Shown in pieces: positions 1 through 8,660 of a stretch of 44,265 nucleotides of DNA; position 1 is the stretch's first letter; each line of letters starts with the position of its first letter. Under the pieces are notes generated by a model. That model searched no databases. It was given only the letters and a program-made list of their open reading frames with translations, and was not told the origin of the DNA. The translations under genes and the position numbers were made by a program. Source of the DNA: Bacteroidales bacterium (GTDB lineage Bacteria > Bacteroidota > Bacteroidia > Bacteroidales > UBA932); contig JAEEVC010000022.1 of NCBI GenBank assembly GCA_016287075.1, positions 1 through 44,265 of the forward strand, written 5' to 3'.

Positions 1-2
1 AT

Positions 3-587
3 CGCCCCTCGGCGAACCGCCTCCGCAGGGGGCAGGTCCTGACGGCGCCCTCTGATTTCGCGAAGGCCCGGAACGTAGTCCTGGAAATGACGGACTCGCT
101 GGTGCTCGACCTGGTGGAAAAAGGCCTCCTGACCGACCAGATGGTCCTGAGCGTGAATTATGACACGGAAAACCTGTCCGATCCGGAGCGGCGGCGCGCT
201 TACCGCGGGCCGGTCGTGACCGACTACCTGGGCCGCCAGGTCCCGAAACCGGCCCACGGCAGCGTTCCCCTCGGGGATCCGACTTCTTCGACATCGAAGA
301 TCCTGAAGGCGGTCGGGGAACTCTATGACCGGATCGTCGATCCCGCGCTGCTGGTGCGCCGGCTGACGCTGGGTGCCGGGCGGGTTGTCCCGGCCGACAC
401 GCCGGGCGGGACCCAGCTGGACCTGTTCGGCGACCCGGCGGCGGATGAACGCGAACGCAGCCGCCAGGAGGCCATCCTTTCCATCCGGAAGCGCTTCGGC
501 AAGAACGCCATCCTCAAGGGCATGAACTTCGAAGAGGGCGCGACGGCCGTCGAGCGCAACAAGCAGATCGGAGGGCACAAGGCATGA
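3..587 (+). CDS. Y-family DNA polymerase (UmuC/DinB type), C-terminal part
   Basis: The reading frame is open to the left edge of the window, so only the last 194 residues or so are present and the true start lies upstream. The visible part corresponds to the little-finger and tail regions of Y-family translesion polymerases of the kind common in Firmicutes and found in some Bacteroidales. The familiar stretch around VLDLVEKGLLTDQMVL is followed by YDTENL and a tail ending RNKQIGGHKA. The catalytic palm is outside the window. The family copies damaged DNA with low fidelity. The stop codon overlaps the start of the next small gene (ATGA), so the two are translationally coupled. The family call is firm; the subfamily is not, because the catalytic half is missing. 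Confidence 0.85.
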   Translation, partial: RPSANRLRRGQVLTAPSDFAKARNVVLEMTDSLVLDLVEKGLLTDQMVLSVNYDTENLSDPERRRAYRGPVVTDYLGRQVPKPAHGSVPLGDPTSSTSKILKAVGELYDRIVDPALLVRRLTLGAGRVVPADTPGGTQLDLFGDPAADERERSRQEAILSIRKRFGKNAILKGMNFEEGATAVERNKQIGGHKA

Positions 588-751
588 AGGACTACGACGA
601 CATCATCCGTCTTCCGCACCCGGAGCCGCGGAACCATCCGCGGATGCCGCGCCTCGAACGCGCGGCGCAGTTCGCGCCCTTCGCCGCGCTGACCGGTTTC
701 GAGGAGGTCATCGCGGAGACCGAGCGGAAGTATATAAAAGAGAATCAGTAA
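584..751 (+). CDS. small protein coupled to the Y-family polymerase
   Basis: This 55-residue protein starts with an ATG that overlaps the polymerase stop codon by four bases. It reads MKDYDDIIRLPHPEP at the start and has a central RAAQFAPFAALTGFE segment. Short proteins with the same R-AAQFAPFAALTG(F/Y) core commonly sit directly after this polymerase type, mostly in Firmicutes, where they are annotated as hypothetical or YolD-like. It has no signal peptide or membrane segment, so it is cytoplasmic. The fixed pairing suggests an accessory or control role for the polymerase, but nothing in the sequence gives a mechanism. It is convergent with the fimbrial operon, whose last stop lies 5 bp away. 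Confidence 0.75.
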   Translation: MKDYDDIIRLPHPEPRNHPRMPRLERAAQFAPFAALTGFEEVIAETERKYIKENQ

Positions 752-756
752 GCGCG

Positions 757-3700
757 TTACTCTTCCGGCAGGTCACGGACGCAGCGGATGTACTGGCTTC
801 CGCTGCCGATGGTGATGTTGCCGTCCTTCCCCTTGACATTCCAGGATACTTTCTTCAGTTCGTTGGCGTTGCCGGTCGATGCATAGTCCTTCCCGTTTCC
901 GCCGACCGTGTAGTTGCCTGTCGCCGCGCCGCAGTAGATCCAGTTGCTCACGAGGGTGGTCCTGCAGCTGTTCCACCAGTTGTTGTCGGAAAAAATCATC
1001 ATGACGGCCGCTTCACGGATGTTGGGCACGCGGTACCCTTCCGGGCAGGGTGATTTGCCTTCAAGGAGGGTATTGTAGATGTATCTGTAGTTGATGCCGA
1101 GGTCGTTTGTCGATCCGGTTGCGGTGGAAATATCCACGTAAGGGCCGGTCTGGAAGCGTTTCCAGAGGCGGGAACTCTGTCCGAATTCGTTTTCCGGTTC
1201 CAGTTCGACCGAAGAGAAGTAGCGCAGCGATTTCTCGTTGACATTCCGGCAGTCGTAGGTGTAGGTGGTATTCGCGTTGATGGCGGCCGTGGAGGGGGTG
1301 GCAATGACCAGGGAGACCGGGAGTGAATTCACATCGCCGATGACGCTGGCCGCGGAGGCCGGGTCCAGCTGTTCTTCATCCATGCCCAGGTTCCGTACGC
1401 ACCGGGTCGTGAAGCGTCCCTGCTTGTGGCTGTTGTCCCAGTAAACGTCCATGTGATAATAGCCGTTGCCGATGTTCGGGCCCTCTTCCGCACGGATCAT
1501 GTCCGGCAGATACTTTTGCGTGTTCGTGTTCCTGTTGATGGTGCTGGAAATGTAGTGCAGGCGCCAGCGGTCGCAGCCGGCGAACGGGTCTCCCGCGGGA
1601 TAGACGCCGTTCCGGTCCGCCCAGGACTGGGAATAGGTCATGGCCTCATCGGAGAGGCCCTGCCCGCCCAGATACAGGTCGATGATCTGTTCACTGGAAG
1701 CCATGTACCAGCGGATCTCTTCCGGATCGATGATGCCGTCGCCGTCGTTGTCGCGGTTCCGCATCAGGCAGGACCAGCGCATCGTAGCATCGGTATCGTC
1801 GTCCGGATCATCTTTCAGGAAGATGTAGTTGGCATCATTCTCCGAGGTGAAGTCGAGGTGGGCGTCCCAGCGGTCGCCGCTGACCCATTGCCCGCCGGAA
1901 AGGAGCTGCCAGTTCGATGCCGAATTGTAACGCCCGTTGAAGCGGCTGTTGGCGGGAAGCTGGATGTAGGGGTTGATTTCCCCGGCATAGCCGGTGTGGT
2001 TCGAGCCGCGCGAGTAGGCATGCTCCCGCTGGCTGAAGAACCAGACCAGCCCCTCCGTCTCGTCAACGACTTCCGTCCCCCAGGCCGTCGGCAGTTCTTC
2101 TGCGCTCCTTCCCAGGTTATAGGGCGTCTGGATGGCCCGCTGGCGGATGGTGATGACGGAGCCGGTGGCGGTGCTTTCGCGGTCGAGGCTGAAGTAGCTG
2201 TCGCACAGGAGGAACATCATCCGGTTCGGCTGGTTGCAGAAGGTCTTCCAGAAATCCTGCCTGCCCGCATGCGTGATGGGGTGTTCGTCGTAATAGAACT
2301 CATCTACATAGACCGTGACATAGATCCGTTTCCGGCAGGCGAATTCCTGTGCCTTGGCTTCTTTCTGTTCCTGGGACAGGCCGGCATAGAGGGGGTTGGA
2401 GTTCAGACCGCAGCCGCTGATGCCGTTCGCCAGGTCGGGATCCCGCCAGGCCCAGTCATACCATTCCTGGTCGAACTCCGGCCGGAAATCGTTGGGCTCT
2501 CCCGCGAGCGATAGGGCCTTCTGCTGCCGGAGGTACTGGCAGAACTGCACGACATCCATGAGTTCTCCGCTGCCGTCTCCCGGGTAAGGATGGTTGTTGT
2601 GCCGGTAGGGGAATGCGCCGTATTCGGCCCTGTAATAGGGCAGGGAGGGGTCATTGTCGGGGTCGTTCACGCGGAAATGGACCCATTTGTAGTCGAAACC
2701 GGAGGGAACGTCCGCATCCCCCACGCGGGGAGGGATCCCTTCTTTTCCATAAGGGGTCTTGACATACCAGTAGCAATGGTCCAGGTCGATATGCGCTTCG
2801 TCGAAACTGAAGACCCGCTGGCCGTAGTGGGCGTCGAAGGTGTAGGTGCTTTCCTTGGCGATGCTGACACCGCCCATCGCTCCGGAGTTGGCTTCCTCGA
2901 AAGGAAGGGGGCTGTCCGGTTGGGAGGTGGTCACCTCGAGGAGGATTTTGTCCACGCCGAGGATGTTCACGGTGTAGGTGTAATAGGTGTTCCGCAGGAT
3001 GTCGTAGTTGTCCCTGTCGGCGGCGAAGTCGCCGAGGTGGATGATATAGGTGACATCGGCGCAGAGCGTCTGGTCCTTGGCCTCGGAACTCACGCTCACT
3101 TCCATGTTCAGCGTCCCCTTGATGATGACATAGGTGCCCGCCTCGGGCGCATTCTCCCACCGGCGGTCTGTCGATACGTCGTATTTCCCGGTGACGGGAT
3201 CCTTGAAGCGGAGGTCGCGCTTGTGGTAGTCGCCGCCCGTGCTCCCCTGGCGGTGGGTGCTTTCGCGGTTCTCCATCATGTAGAAGGTGAAGCCATAGAC
3301 CGGATTCTGCGTTTCTTCCCCGCGGGTTATTTCCGTCGGGATGGGCATCGAATCGAAGTAGCCGTCCGCTCCGGCATCCGGTCCGGTACCGACGGCCCCT
3401 TCGAAGACGGTGCAGCCTTTGGGCACGTTGACGACCTGCCAGCTCTCCGGCTTGAAACTCATGAGTTTGCGGTATTCGGCCTCATCGCCTTCCCCGTCCA
3501 GGGAAGCATGGCCGACCGGGACCTGGATGTTGAACTGGATTTTCGCATCCATGCGCTCCAGCGGGAGGTACCAGTCTTCCGTGTATCCGCTTCCGCCGCT
3601 CCAGAGCATCTTGTTGGAATTGCCGACGATCTTGACGGGGCTCCTGAACCCCGTCATGGGGAAGTAGCCGTTCCGCTGGATGGTATTCTGGTGCAGCCGG

Positions 3701-4236
3701 GCCGTCAGGGACAGGAGCTGGCTTTCCGTCCGGATGAGGTTGAGGCTCTCCGGGGAAACGTTGATCATGTCGCCGTCAATGTTGGCGATCGCATAGAGCC
3801 GGGCCCCTGTGTATTGGGGGGCTTTGATGCGGATCCCGCCGTTTGTCCATTTACTGTCGTCCGGGCTGTCGGGCGTGTATGCGCCGTACGTGTCGCTTTT
3901 GTCAACCGTATTGTTGACCCACCAGCCGTCGAACAGGCCGGCCATGACGTCCTGTTGCGTGCCCAGATTGCCGCTGTCAAAGAAGTGGGCATAGAGCCGC
4001 TTGGTCCCGTCCTCATTGAAGATGAACAGGAAGATGTTCTTCACGCGGGATTCGCCGATGATGCCCGTGTCGCTGCGGGTCTCGATGCTTACTGCGCCGA
4101 AGGCCGAAGCCGAGAAGGGGAGGGTGACCCAGGTCTCGGGGCCGGTTGTATCCTCATCCGCAGGCTGCCCCTCGCGCGTGCAGCCGCCGAGCAGGACCAT
4201 CAGTAACAGGAAAGACAGGGTGAAACTTCTTTTCAT
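757..4236 (-). CDS. large fimbrial lipoprotein, probable tip adhesin
   Basis: This is the last and largest gene of the fimbrial operon, encoding 1159 residues. It opens with a lipoprotein signal peptide ending in LLGGC, followed by an ETRSD segment like the arginine-containing processing region of fimbrillins. The N-terminal third resembles Mfa/DUF4906-type fimbrial proteins. Near residues 820-840 is an acidic loop, DNDGDGIIDPEEIRWY, resembling an EF-hand/dockerin calcium-binding loop. Near residue 1060, CPEGYRVPNIREA matches the cysteine-containing lectin-like C-terminal modules (FISUMP-like) seen in fimbrial tip proteins, and the protein ends with paired cysteines (YIRCVRDL). Only 3 bp separate it from the gene upstream. 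Its end-of-operon position, size and C-terminal module suggest a tip adhesin. The ligand cannot be read from sequence. Confidence 0.75.
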   Translation of the reverse strand: MKRSFTLSFLLLMVLLGGCTREGQPADEDTTGPETWVTLPFSASAFGAVSIETRSDTGIIGESRVKNIFLFIFNEDGTKRLYAHFFDSGNLGTQQDVMAGLFDGWWVNNTVDKSDTYGAYTPDSPDDSKWTNGGIRIKAPQYTGARLYAIANIDGDMINVSPESLNLIRTESQLLSLTARLHQNTIQRNGYFPMTGFRSPVKIVGNSNKMLWSGGSGYTEDWYLPLERMDAKIQFNIQVPVGHASLDGEGDEAEYRKLMSFKPESWQVVNVPKGCTVFEGAVGTGPDAGADGYFDSMPIPTEITRGEETQNPVYGFTFYMMENRESTHRQGSTGGDYHKRDLRFKDPVTGKYDVSTDRRWENAPEAGTYVIIKGTLNMEVSVSSEAKDQTLCADVTYIIHLGDFAADRDNYDILRNTYYTYTVNILGVDKILLEVTTSQPDSPLPFEEANSGAMGGVSIAKESTYTFDAHYGQRVFSFDEAHIDLDHCYWYVKTPYGKEGIPPRVGDADVPSGFDYKWVHFRVNDPDNDPSLPYYRAEYGAFPYRHNNHPYPGDGSGELMDVVQFCQYLRQQKALSLAGEPNDFRPEFDQEWYDWAWRDPDLANGISGCGLNSNPLYAGLSQEQKEAKAQEFACRKRIYVTVYVDEFYYDEHPITHAGRQDFWKTFCNQPNRMMFLLCDSYFSLDRESTATGSVITIRQRAIQTPYNLGRSAEELPTAWGTEVVDETEGLVWFFSQREHAYSRGSNHTGYAGEINPYIQLPANSRFNGRYNSASNWQLLSGGQWVSGDRWDAHLDFTSENDANYIFLKDDPDDDTDATMRWSCLMRNRDNDGDGIIDPEEIRWYMASSEQIIDLYLGGQGLSDEAMTYSQSWADRNGVYPAGDPFAGCDRWRLHYISSTINRNTNTQKYLPDMIRAEEGPNIGNGYYHMDVYWDNSHKQGRFTTRCVRNLGMDEEQLDPASAASVIGDVNSLPVSLVIATPSTAAINANTTYTYDCRNVNEKSLRYFSSVELEPENEFGQSSRLWKRFQTGPYVDISTATGSTNDLGINYRYIYNTLLEGKSPCPEGYRVPNIREAAVMMIFSDNNWWNSCRTTLVSNWIYCGAATGNYTVGGNGKDYASTGNANELKKVSWNVKGKDGNITIGSGSQYIRCVRDLPEE

Positions 4237-4239
4237 CGG

Positions 4240-6174
4240 CTATTCGAAAGTTATGCTTCCCTCCCTGGCGTTCCAGGGAATGACCTTGAATTCCAGGAAA
4301 CCGCCGTCCGGGTGCACGGACGTGAAGATATTCACTTGGATAAAGTCGTTCCGGTGGAGTTCGCCGAGGTCGGCGGGCTGTTGCGAGACGGGGTCGATCA
4401 CCTGCAGGTCCACCACCCGGGAGGCGTGTGCCGGCACTCCGCTGGTGAGGGGATAGAGCATCCACATGTTGGTTATGGTGTTCCGGGTGGCGCTGCCGTA
4501 GCCGTCCCGGTTCAGATAGACGGTGGTTCCGGTGGGATAGGCGCTCCGGAAGCCCAGGCCCTGGTTGCCGCTGGCGGTGAAGTTTTCCGGGGCATAGTGG
4601 AAATAACCCACGGAGGTGGATACGAGGCGGATGCTGTTGTTATTCGTCACGATGTTCTTGTCCCAATACTGCCCCGTGAGCTCGTTCATGATGTTGAAAT
4701 TCCAGTCGCCGGTCTTCTCAAAACTCCATACGAAGACCTCGTAGCCCCCGTTGAGGTGGAAATCGGTCAGCGGCGTTCCGTCCTTGGCCCGGATGGTCCC
4801 GTCGGAAGCGACAAGCAGGGCGGTGGAACGGCTCCCGCCCTGGATGTTCCTGTCGAGATATTCCCGTTCGGAACCGCTGGACTGGTTATAGTTCTCCACC
4901 AGGATGCGCTGATTGGCGGCACCGCTGTTGAGGGTATTGTCGTACAGGAAGCCGCGGTCCTGCTGGACCGGCTTGACCAGGAATTTGTAATGGCCTGCGT
5001 TATAGGCTGTTTTCAGCGCCGCCATCGTGCGGATGGGCGTTGCTTCCGCGAGGCTGATTTCCTGTGAACTGATACCGGCATATTCCACGTCGATCATGTA
5101 CCGGTACTTGTCCGCTCCGCGCTTGCTTTCCAGGACATAGGCATCATAGACCACTTGCTGCTCTTCCGGTTCCAGGACCATGGTCCCGTCCCCGGAGTAG
5201 GGGTGGATGGCATGCGGGGAATCCAGGACCGGCGTGCCGGTCCATGCCGCACCATACCTGCTGTCGTCGCCGGGATCGAAGAGGAATGCCCTGTCCTGGG
5301 CGAACGGGGTCTTGAAGGAGAAGGCATTGAGGCTGAGCCGTTCGGACGTGCTTTCATTGTTGAGGACAAAGCGGATGCGGGAGTAGGTCCGCACCAGTTC
5401 CGCCTGGATTTCGTTCGTCCCGGAGAGCACCAGGAAATCCTGCTTGAATGTCAGGGGCTGCGGCTGCTGCTCGCAGACATACTGGGAAACGCCGTTGTCG
5501 GCGGCGGCAAGGACTTGGTAGCGGAAGAAACCGGGCCGGTCGTCGGGGTCGAAACCGGAAAGGCCCGATTCGGTATCAAATCCGGCCAGGAGCCCTTCCA
5601 GGATGGAGGTGAAATCGCTCCCCGTCCCGTCATCCGGGAGTCCTGCATAGTCCCGTGTGCCGCTTTCTGCGGGAATCGACTGGAGGGGGGAGTAATTGGC
5701 GACGGCGTAAAGCCTGTAGGTGCCGGAGCGCAGCTTCTCCACCGTACCGTGCATGGGAACGAGATAGTTGAAATGAACGCGTGCACACGTGGAAAAGATG
5801 GTCTCTCCGGGAAGGAGGGTCCCGTCGCTTCGGCAAAAGCCGTTGAGTCCGTACGTGCTTTCGTCGGTGCAGTAGTCGGGGCTTCCGGCATACAGGTCAC
5901 GGTAGCCGATGAGCTGGTTGTCGGTCTTCCGTACGAGGAAGAGGGTGAGCCGGTAAATGGCCTGTCCGTCCACGAGCCGGTCCCAGTCATTCCAAGCGGC
6001 GGCATCAGCGGCAGAAACCGCTCCGTCGGCATATCCGGCGCTCCGGGTCTCGATAGCGGGAAGCCGCAGGCTGATTGTCAGGTCGGCGGCACCGTCCGAC
6101 TTGTCAGGCTCGATTCCCCGGCAGGCCGACAGGCCTGCAACGGCGAGAAGCAATATGCGGAAGAACTTGCTCAT
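4240..6174 (-). CDS. fimbrial accessory lipoprotein (DUF4906-like)
   Basis: The product is a 644-residue lipoprotein whose signal peptide ends in AGLSAC near residue 18. A segment with IETRSAGYADG follows, similar to the region after the lipidated cysteine in Bacteroidales fimbrillins. A central part containing LYAVANYSP is typical of the beta-sandwich fimbrillin superfamily. Spacing to both neighbours is only 3 bp, so it is cotranscribed with the fimbrillins and the probable tip protein. It is longer than a structural fimbrillin (about 400 residues), which fits a minor or tip-proximal subunit. The family label DUF4906 is from memory of similar proteins and is less certain than the fimbrial assignment. 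Confidence 0.65.
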   Translation of the reverse strand: MSKFFRILLLAVAGLSACRGIEPDKSDGAADLTISLRLPAIETRSAGYADGAVSAADAAAWNDWDRLVDGQAIYRLTLFLVRKTDNQLIGYRDLYAGSPDYCTDESTYGLNGFCRSDGTLLPGETIFSTCARVHFNYLVPMHGTVEKLRSGTYRLYAVANYSPLQSIPAESGTRDYAGLPDDGTGSDFTSILEGLLAGFDTESGLSGFDPDDRPGFFRYQVLAAADNGVSQYVCEQQPQPLTFKQDFLVLSGTNEIQAELVRTYSRIRFVLNNESTSERLSLNAFSFKTPFAQDRAFLFDPGDDSRYGAAWTGTPVLDSPHAIHPYSGDGTMVLEPEEQQVVYDAYVLESKRGADKYRYMIDVEYAGISSQEISLAEATPIRTMAALKTAYNAGHYKFLVKPVQQDRGFLYDNTLNSGAANQRILVENYNQSSGSEREYLDRNIQGGSRSTALLVASDGTIRAKDGTPLTDFHLNGGYEVFVWSFEKTGDWNFNIMNELTGQYWDKNIVTNNNSIRLVSTSVGYFHYAPENFTASGNQGLGFRSAYPTGTTVYLNRDGYGSATRNTITNMWMLYPLTSGVPAHASRVVDLQVIDPVSQQPADLGELHRNDFIQVNIFTSVHPDGGFLEFKVIPWNAREGSITFE

Positions 6175-6177
6175 GGG

Positions 6178-7353
6178 CTAAAACGCAATGGAATAAGAGG
6201 AGTCCAGCCGGTTCCATTCCTTGATGGTGATGAAGACATCGACGTCCAGCCGGCTGATGACCACATGGAAAGTATAGCGGTATCCCGGTTCCAGGGCGTG
6301 GTGGACCACGCCGTCCGCATCCGTGAAGGCATCGGGGAAGTTGATCCGGAACACGTTGCCCATGCTGCTTTCCGTTATGAAGCAGAGCTGGGTCCCGGGG
6401 TGGAGCTCCTGCGGGACCATATAGACGTAATGGTTGCTTCCCGTGAAGATGGCGCCCTTGTCGTCGGGATCCGCGGAGGCCGTGTAGGCCGTCGCGCTGA
6501 CGTTTTCCGTGTCGGTCCTGTAGAAAGGGATGCCCGCAGAATAGTTCCATTCATACATCCTGGTACCGGGTGCGGGTATATCCATGATATACCAGTCGAC
6601 ATGGGTGGCGCCGGCTTCCGTCCCGTCCCCGAATACCAGGAGCGCGTAGTTGCCGAACGTCCCGGCGGCGGTGTTCTCCAGCCACATGCCCAGGAGGCGG
6701 TCGGAATTGTAGAACCCCGCTTCTTCTTTGTAGCTGAAAGTGAATTGCACGGCGGACAGCATGTGCAGCATGTTCAGCTTGACGTGCTGCTGCAGGGAAG
6801 CCCTGTCGGACAGCACCACTTTCTGGTAGGCGGCCATGAGATCCTCCTGCTGCCTTTCCGTGTGGTATTCGGCGATAAAGGTCGTGGCGCTCGTGTTGTT
6901 GGCGAGTTGTACGCCGTCCGGGTAATAAGCCCGGAAATAATAGGTCTCTTCCGGCCGCCAGTAAACCTCGGCGAATCGGTCGGTCCCCCCTTCGCTGACG
7001 ACGGTGTTCCAATACGATTCGTTTCCGGTCCCATCTTCGCTGTGATCCGGATTCGGATTGTTTTCATGGCCTTTGTCCCCGACGGGGCGCCACTGGAGTT
7101 TCACGCCCTGGAACACGTCATTGGTCGTTTCCGTTCCCCGCTGCATGGCTGCCCAGAGCCCGATGGCCTTGTCTCCCTGACCCGGCGTGCACGACTCGCG
7201 GAGCTCATCCGCGTCCGTAATCATGGCGCGTGTGGGAGCCGGCGTATGGGTCACCTCGAAGCGGATGGCGGCAGAAGCCGGTTCTGCAGCCGGCTGTTTG
7301 CTGCAGGCGGCTGCGACTCCGAGCGCGAGAACAAGGAAAGGACGGATTCTCAT
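6178..7353 (-). CDS. fimbrillin family protein (minor subunit)
   Basis: This encodes a 391-residue lipoprotein with signal peptide and lipobox ending VAAAC near residue 17. After a short linker comes PAPTRAMI, the TRA-type motif seen near the N-terminus of mature Mfa-like fimbrillins. The body has the expected alternation of WRPEETYYFRAYYP-type strands and ends in a domain containing YRYTFHVVISRLDVDVFITIKEWN, a typical fimbrillin C-terminal strand region ending in EW. It lies 3 bp upstream of the next operon gene and 6 bp downstream of the previous fimbrillin. It is probably an accessory subunit. The order of subunits in the fibre cannot be deduced. Confidence 0.8.
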   Translation of the reverse strand: MRIRPFLVLALGVAAACSKQPAAEPASAAIRFEVTHTPAPTRAMITDADELRESCTPGQGDKAIGLWAAMQRGTETTNDVFQGVKLQWRPVGDKGHENNPNPDHSEDGTGNESYWNTVVSEGGTDRFAEVYWRPEETYYFRAYYPDGVQLANNTSATTFIAEYHTERQQEDLMAAYQKVVLSDRASLQQHVKLNMLHMLSAVQFTFSYKEEAGFYNSDRLLGMWLENTAAGTFGNYALLVFGDGTEAGATHVDWYIMDIPAPGTRMYEWNYSAGIPFYRTDTENVSATAYTASADPDDKGAIFTGSNHYVYMVPQELHPGTQLCFITESSMGNVFRINFPDAFTDADGVVHHALEPGYRYTFHVVISRLDVDVFITIKEWNRLDSSYSIAF

Positions 7354-7359
7354 GGCCTG

Positions 7360-8544
7360 TCAGAGATTGAGATGCTGTTCGGGGTTGAAGTCGCTCCACA
7401 CATCCACCGTCGGATCCACGAAGATCTTGAACAGGTTGATGGTCAGGTCGTACGTATAGCGGCGCCCCATGACCCAACCCTCGATGGGGGATTCCGTGGC
7501 ATCGGTGTAGTAGCCGCCATCGTTGCCCGTTACCAGGTCGGCCGTCTCGGTAAGGGTCATGCTTTTCCCGGAGGCGATGATGGTTCGCGTATAGGTGACC
7601 TCGACCGTCACATGATGCTCTTCCCCTCCGGCCGGGTGGTTGAGCGGCTGGGGGATGAGCATCAGGGCATTGGGCGCTGTGAAATAGTCGTTTTCGGGTG
7701 TGGCGCTTTCAAAGAGCCGCTGGCCTTCTTCCTCGGTGGCGGTGTTCTCATAGGCGGTGTATGCGGTCTCTGCGGCATCGTCGTCGATATGCCATCCGGC
7801 GCTGCCGCCGATGTGCTGGTCAAAGCTGCCTTTTCCCCATACATTCTTGATCACGATCCGCTGGAGCCGGATAACCTGGGCGGCGTCCTCGGGAATCCTC
7901 GCCCGGATCCTGAAAACGATGGAGCACAGGGCGTGGTGGAAACAGAGGTCGATGCCGTTGCGGCTTCCCTGGTCTCCGCTGTCTTCATCATAGGGATAGC
8001 CCGCTGACGGAGAATAGTCGGGGCGCTTTTTGTCCAGGTGCCTGTCGCTGTAGAGCAAGTCGTACTGACGGCCGCCTTCCCTGGGCGAGAAGCCGCTGAA
8101 CTGGAATCCGTTGTCCCAGCTGTGGACAAGGCCTGTCATGTCCTCTGACGCCATGGACGGGGAATAGGCCTGGAGATTGAGCCGGAAGTTCGGGCGCGCT
8201 GCGGCCGGCGGCCAGTAATAGCGCGTCATGGGCTCCCAGGCATCATAGGCCGCGTTGTAGGCGCATTCTTCGTCCTGGATGAAATAGCGGCTTTTCTGTG
8301 CGGCGCCCAGGTTCGCGAAAACGTCGTCTCCATCGAGCGCAAATACGGAAAAGTGCTCCCGGGTGTCATATCCCGCCGGCATTTCGGCGTTGGACAGGCC
8401 GGGATCCGTCCGGGTCTGCAACTGGACGGCGGGCTTCTGGAAGAGGATGGCCATGCGCGGTGCGGTCCCGCCGGGGACATCGACCGTACAGCTTCCGGCA
8501 GCCAGAAGGAGAAGAAGGGCGAAGTGCGTCTGGGCTTTTCTCAT
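7360..8544 (-). CDS. fimbrillin family protein
   Basis: The reading frame is open to 8661, but the start at 8544 is preferred. It gives a lipoprotein signal peptide (MRKAQTHFALLLLLAAGSC), whereas the upstream extension is arginine- and proline-rich with no hydrophobic core and spans the 8601-8635 hairpin. The 394-residue product shares with its upstream neighbour the segments RYYWPPAA...NFRLNLQAYSPS, FHHALCSIVFRI and a C-terminal MGRRYTYDLTINLFKIFVDPTVDVW. These correspond to the Mfa-like_1/fimbrillin fold of two beta-sandwich domains. The two proteins are probably paralogues, one more abundant than the other. Confidence 0.8.
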   Translation of the reverse strand: MRKAQTHFALLLLLAAGSCTVDVPGGTAPRMAILFQKPAVQLQTRTDPGLSNAEMPAGYDTREHFSVFALDGDDVFANLGAAQKSRYFIQDEECAYNAAYDAWEPMTRYYWPPAAARPNFRLNLQAYSPSMASEDMTGLVHSWDNGFQFSGFSPREGGRQYDLLYSDRHLDKKRPDYSPSAGYPYDEDSGDQGSRNGIDLCFHHALCSIVFRIRARIPEDAAQVIRLQRIVIKNVWGKGSFDQHIGGSAGWHIDDDAAETAYTAYENTATEEEGQRLFESATPENDYFTAPNALMLIPQPLNHPAGGEEHHVTVEVTYTRTIIASGKSMTLTETADLVTGNDGGYYTDATESPIEGWVMGRRYTYDLTINLFKIFVDPTVDVWSDFNPEQHLNL

Positions 8545-8600
8545 TGTCCTGGGTGATAGGCGTTGTCGGACAGGGTGAAGATGCCTTGGCATACGCCGGT

Positions 8601-8635
8601 CAGGACTGCGGCGGTAAAAAAACGCCGCAGTCCTG
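8601..8635 (-). other. 13-bp stem hairpin after the major fimbrillin gene
   Basis: The arms 8601-8613 and 8623-8635 are exact inverted repeats (CAGGACTGCGGCG) around a 9-base loop rich in A on the plus strand, hence T on the transcribed strand. It begins about 26 bases past the stop of the major fimbrillin gene. No T-run follows the stem, so it is not a standard terminator. A plausible role is protecting the 3' end of the fimbrillin message or partially attenuating downstream genes, so that the main subunit is made in excess. That role is inferred. Confidence 0.6.
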
Positions 8636-8660
8636 GCCCCGTATGCGTCAGGCCGGAACA

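Noticed and set aside
2590..4206. 538-codon plus-strand open frame opposite the probable tip gene
   Set aside because: Antisense shadow with no signal or domain; the minus-strand gene is well supported.
5155..8007. 950-codon plus-strand open frame opposite the fimbrillin genes
   Set aside because: It is antisense to three genes with clear lipoprotein signals; composition is G, V, R rich with no family, as expected of a shadow frame in GC-rich DNA.
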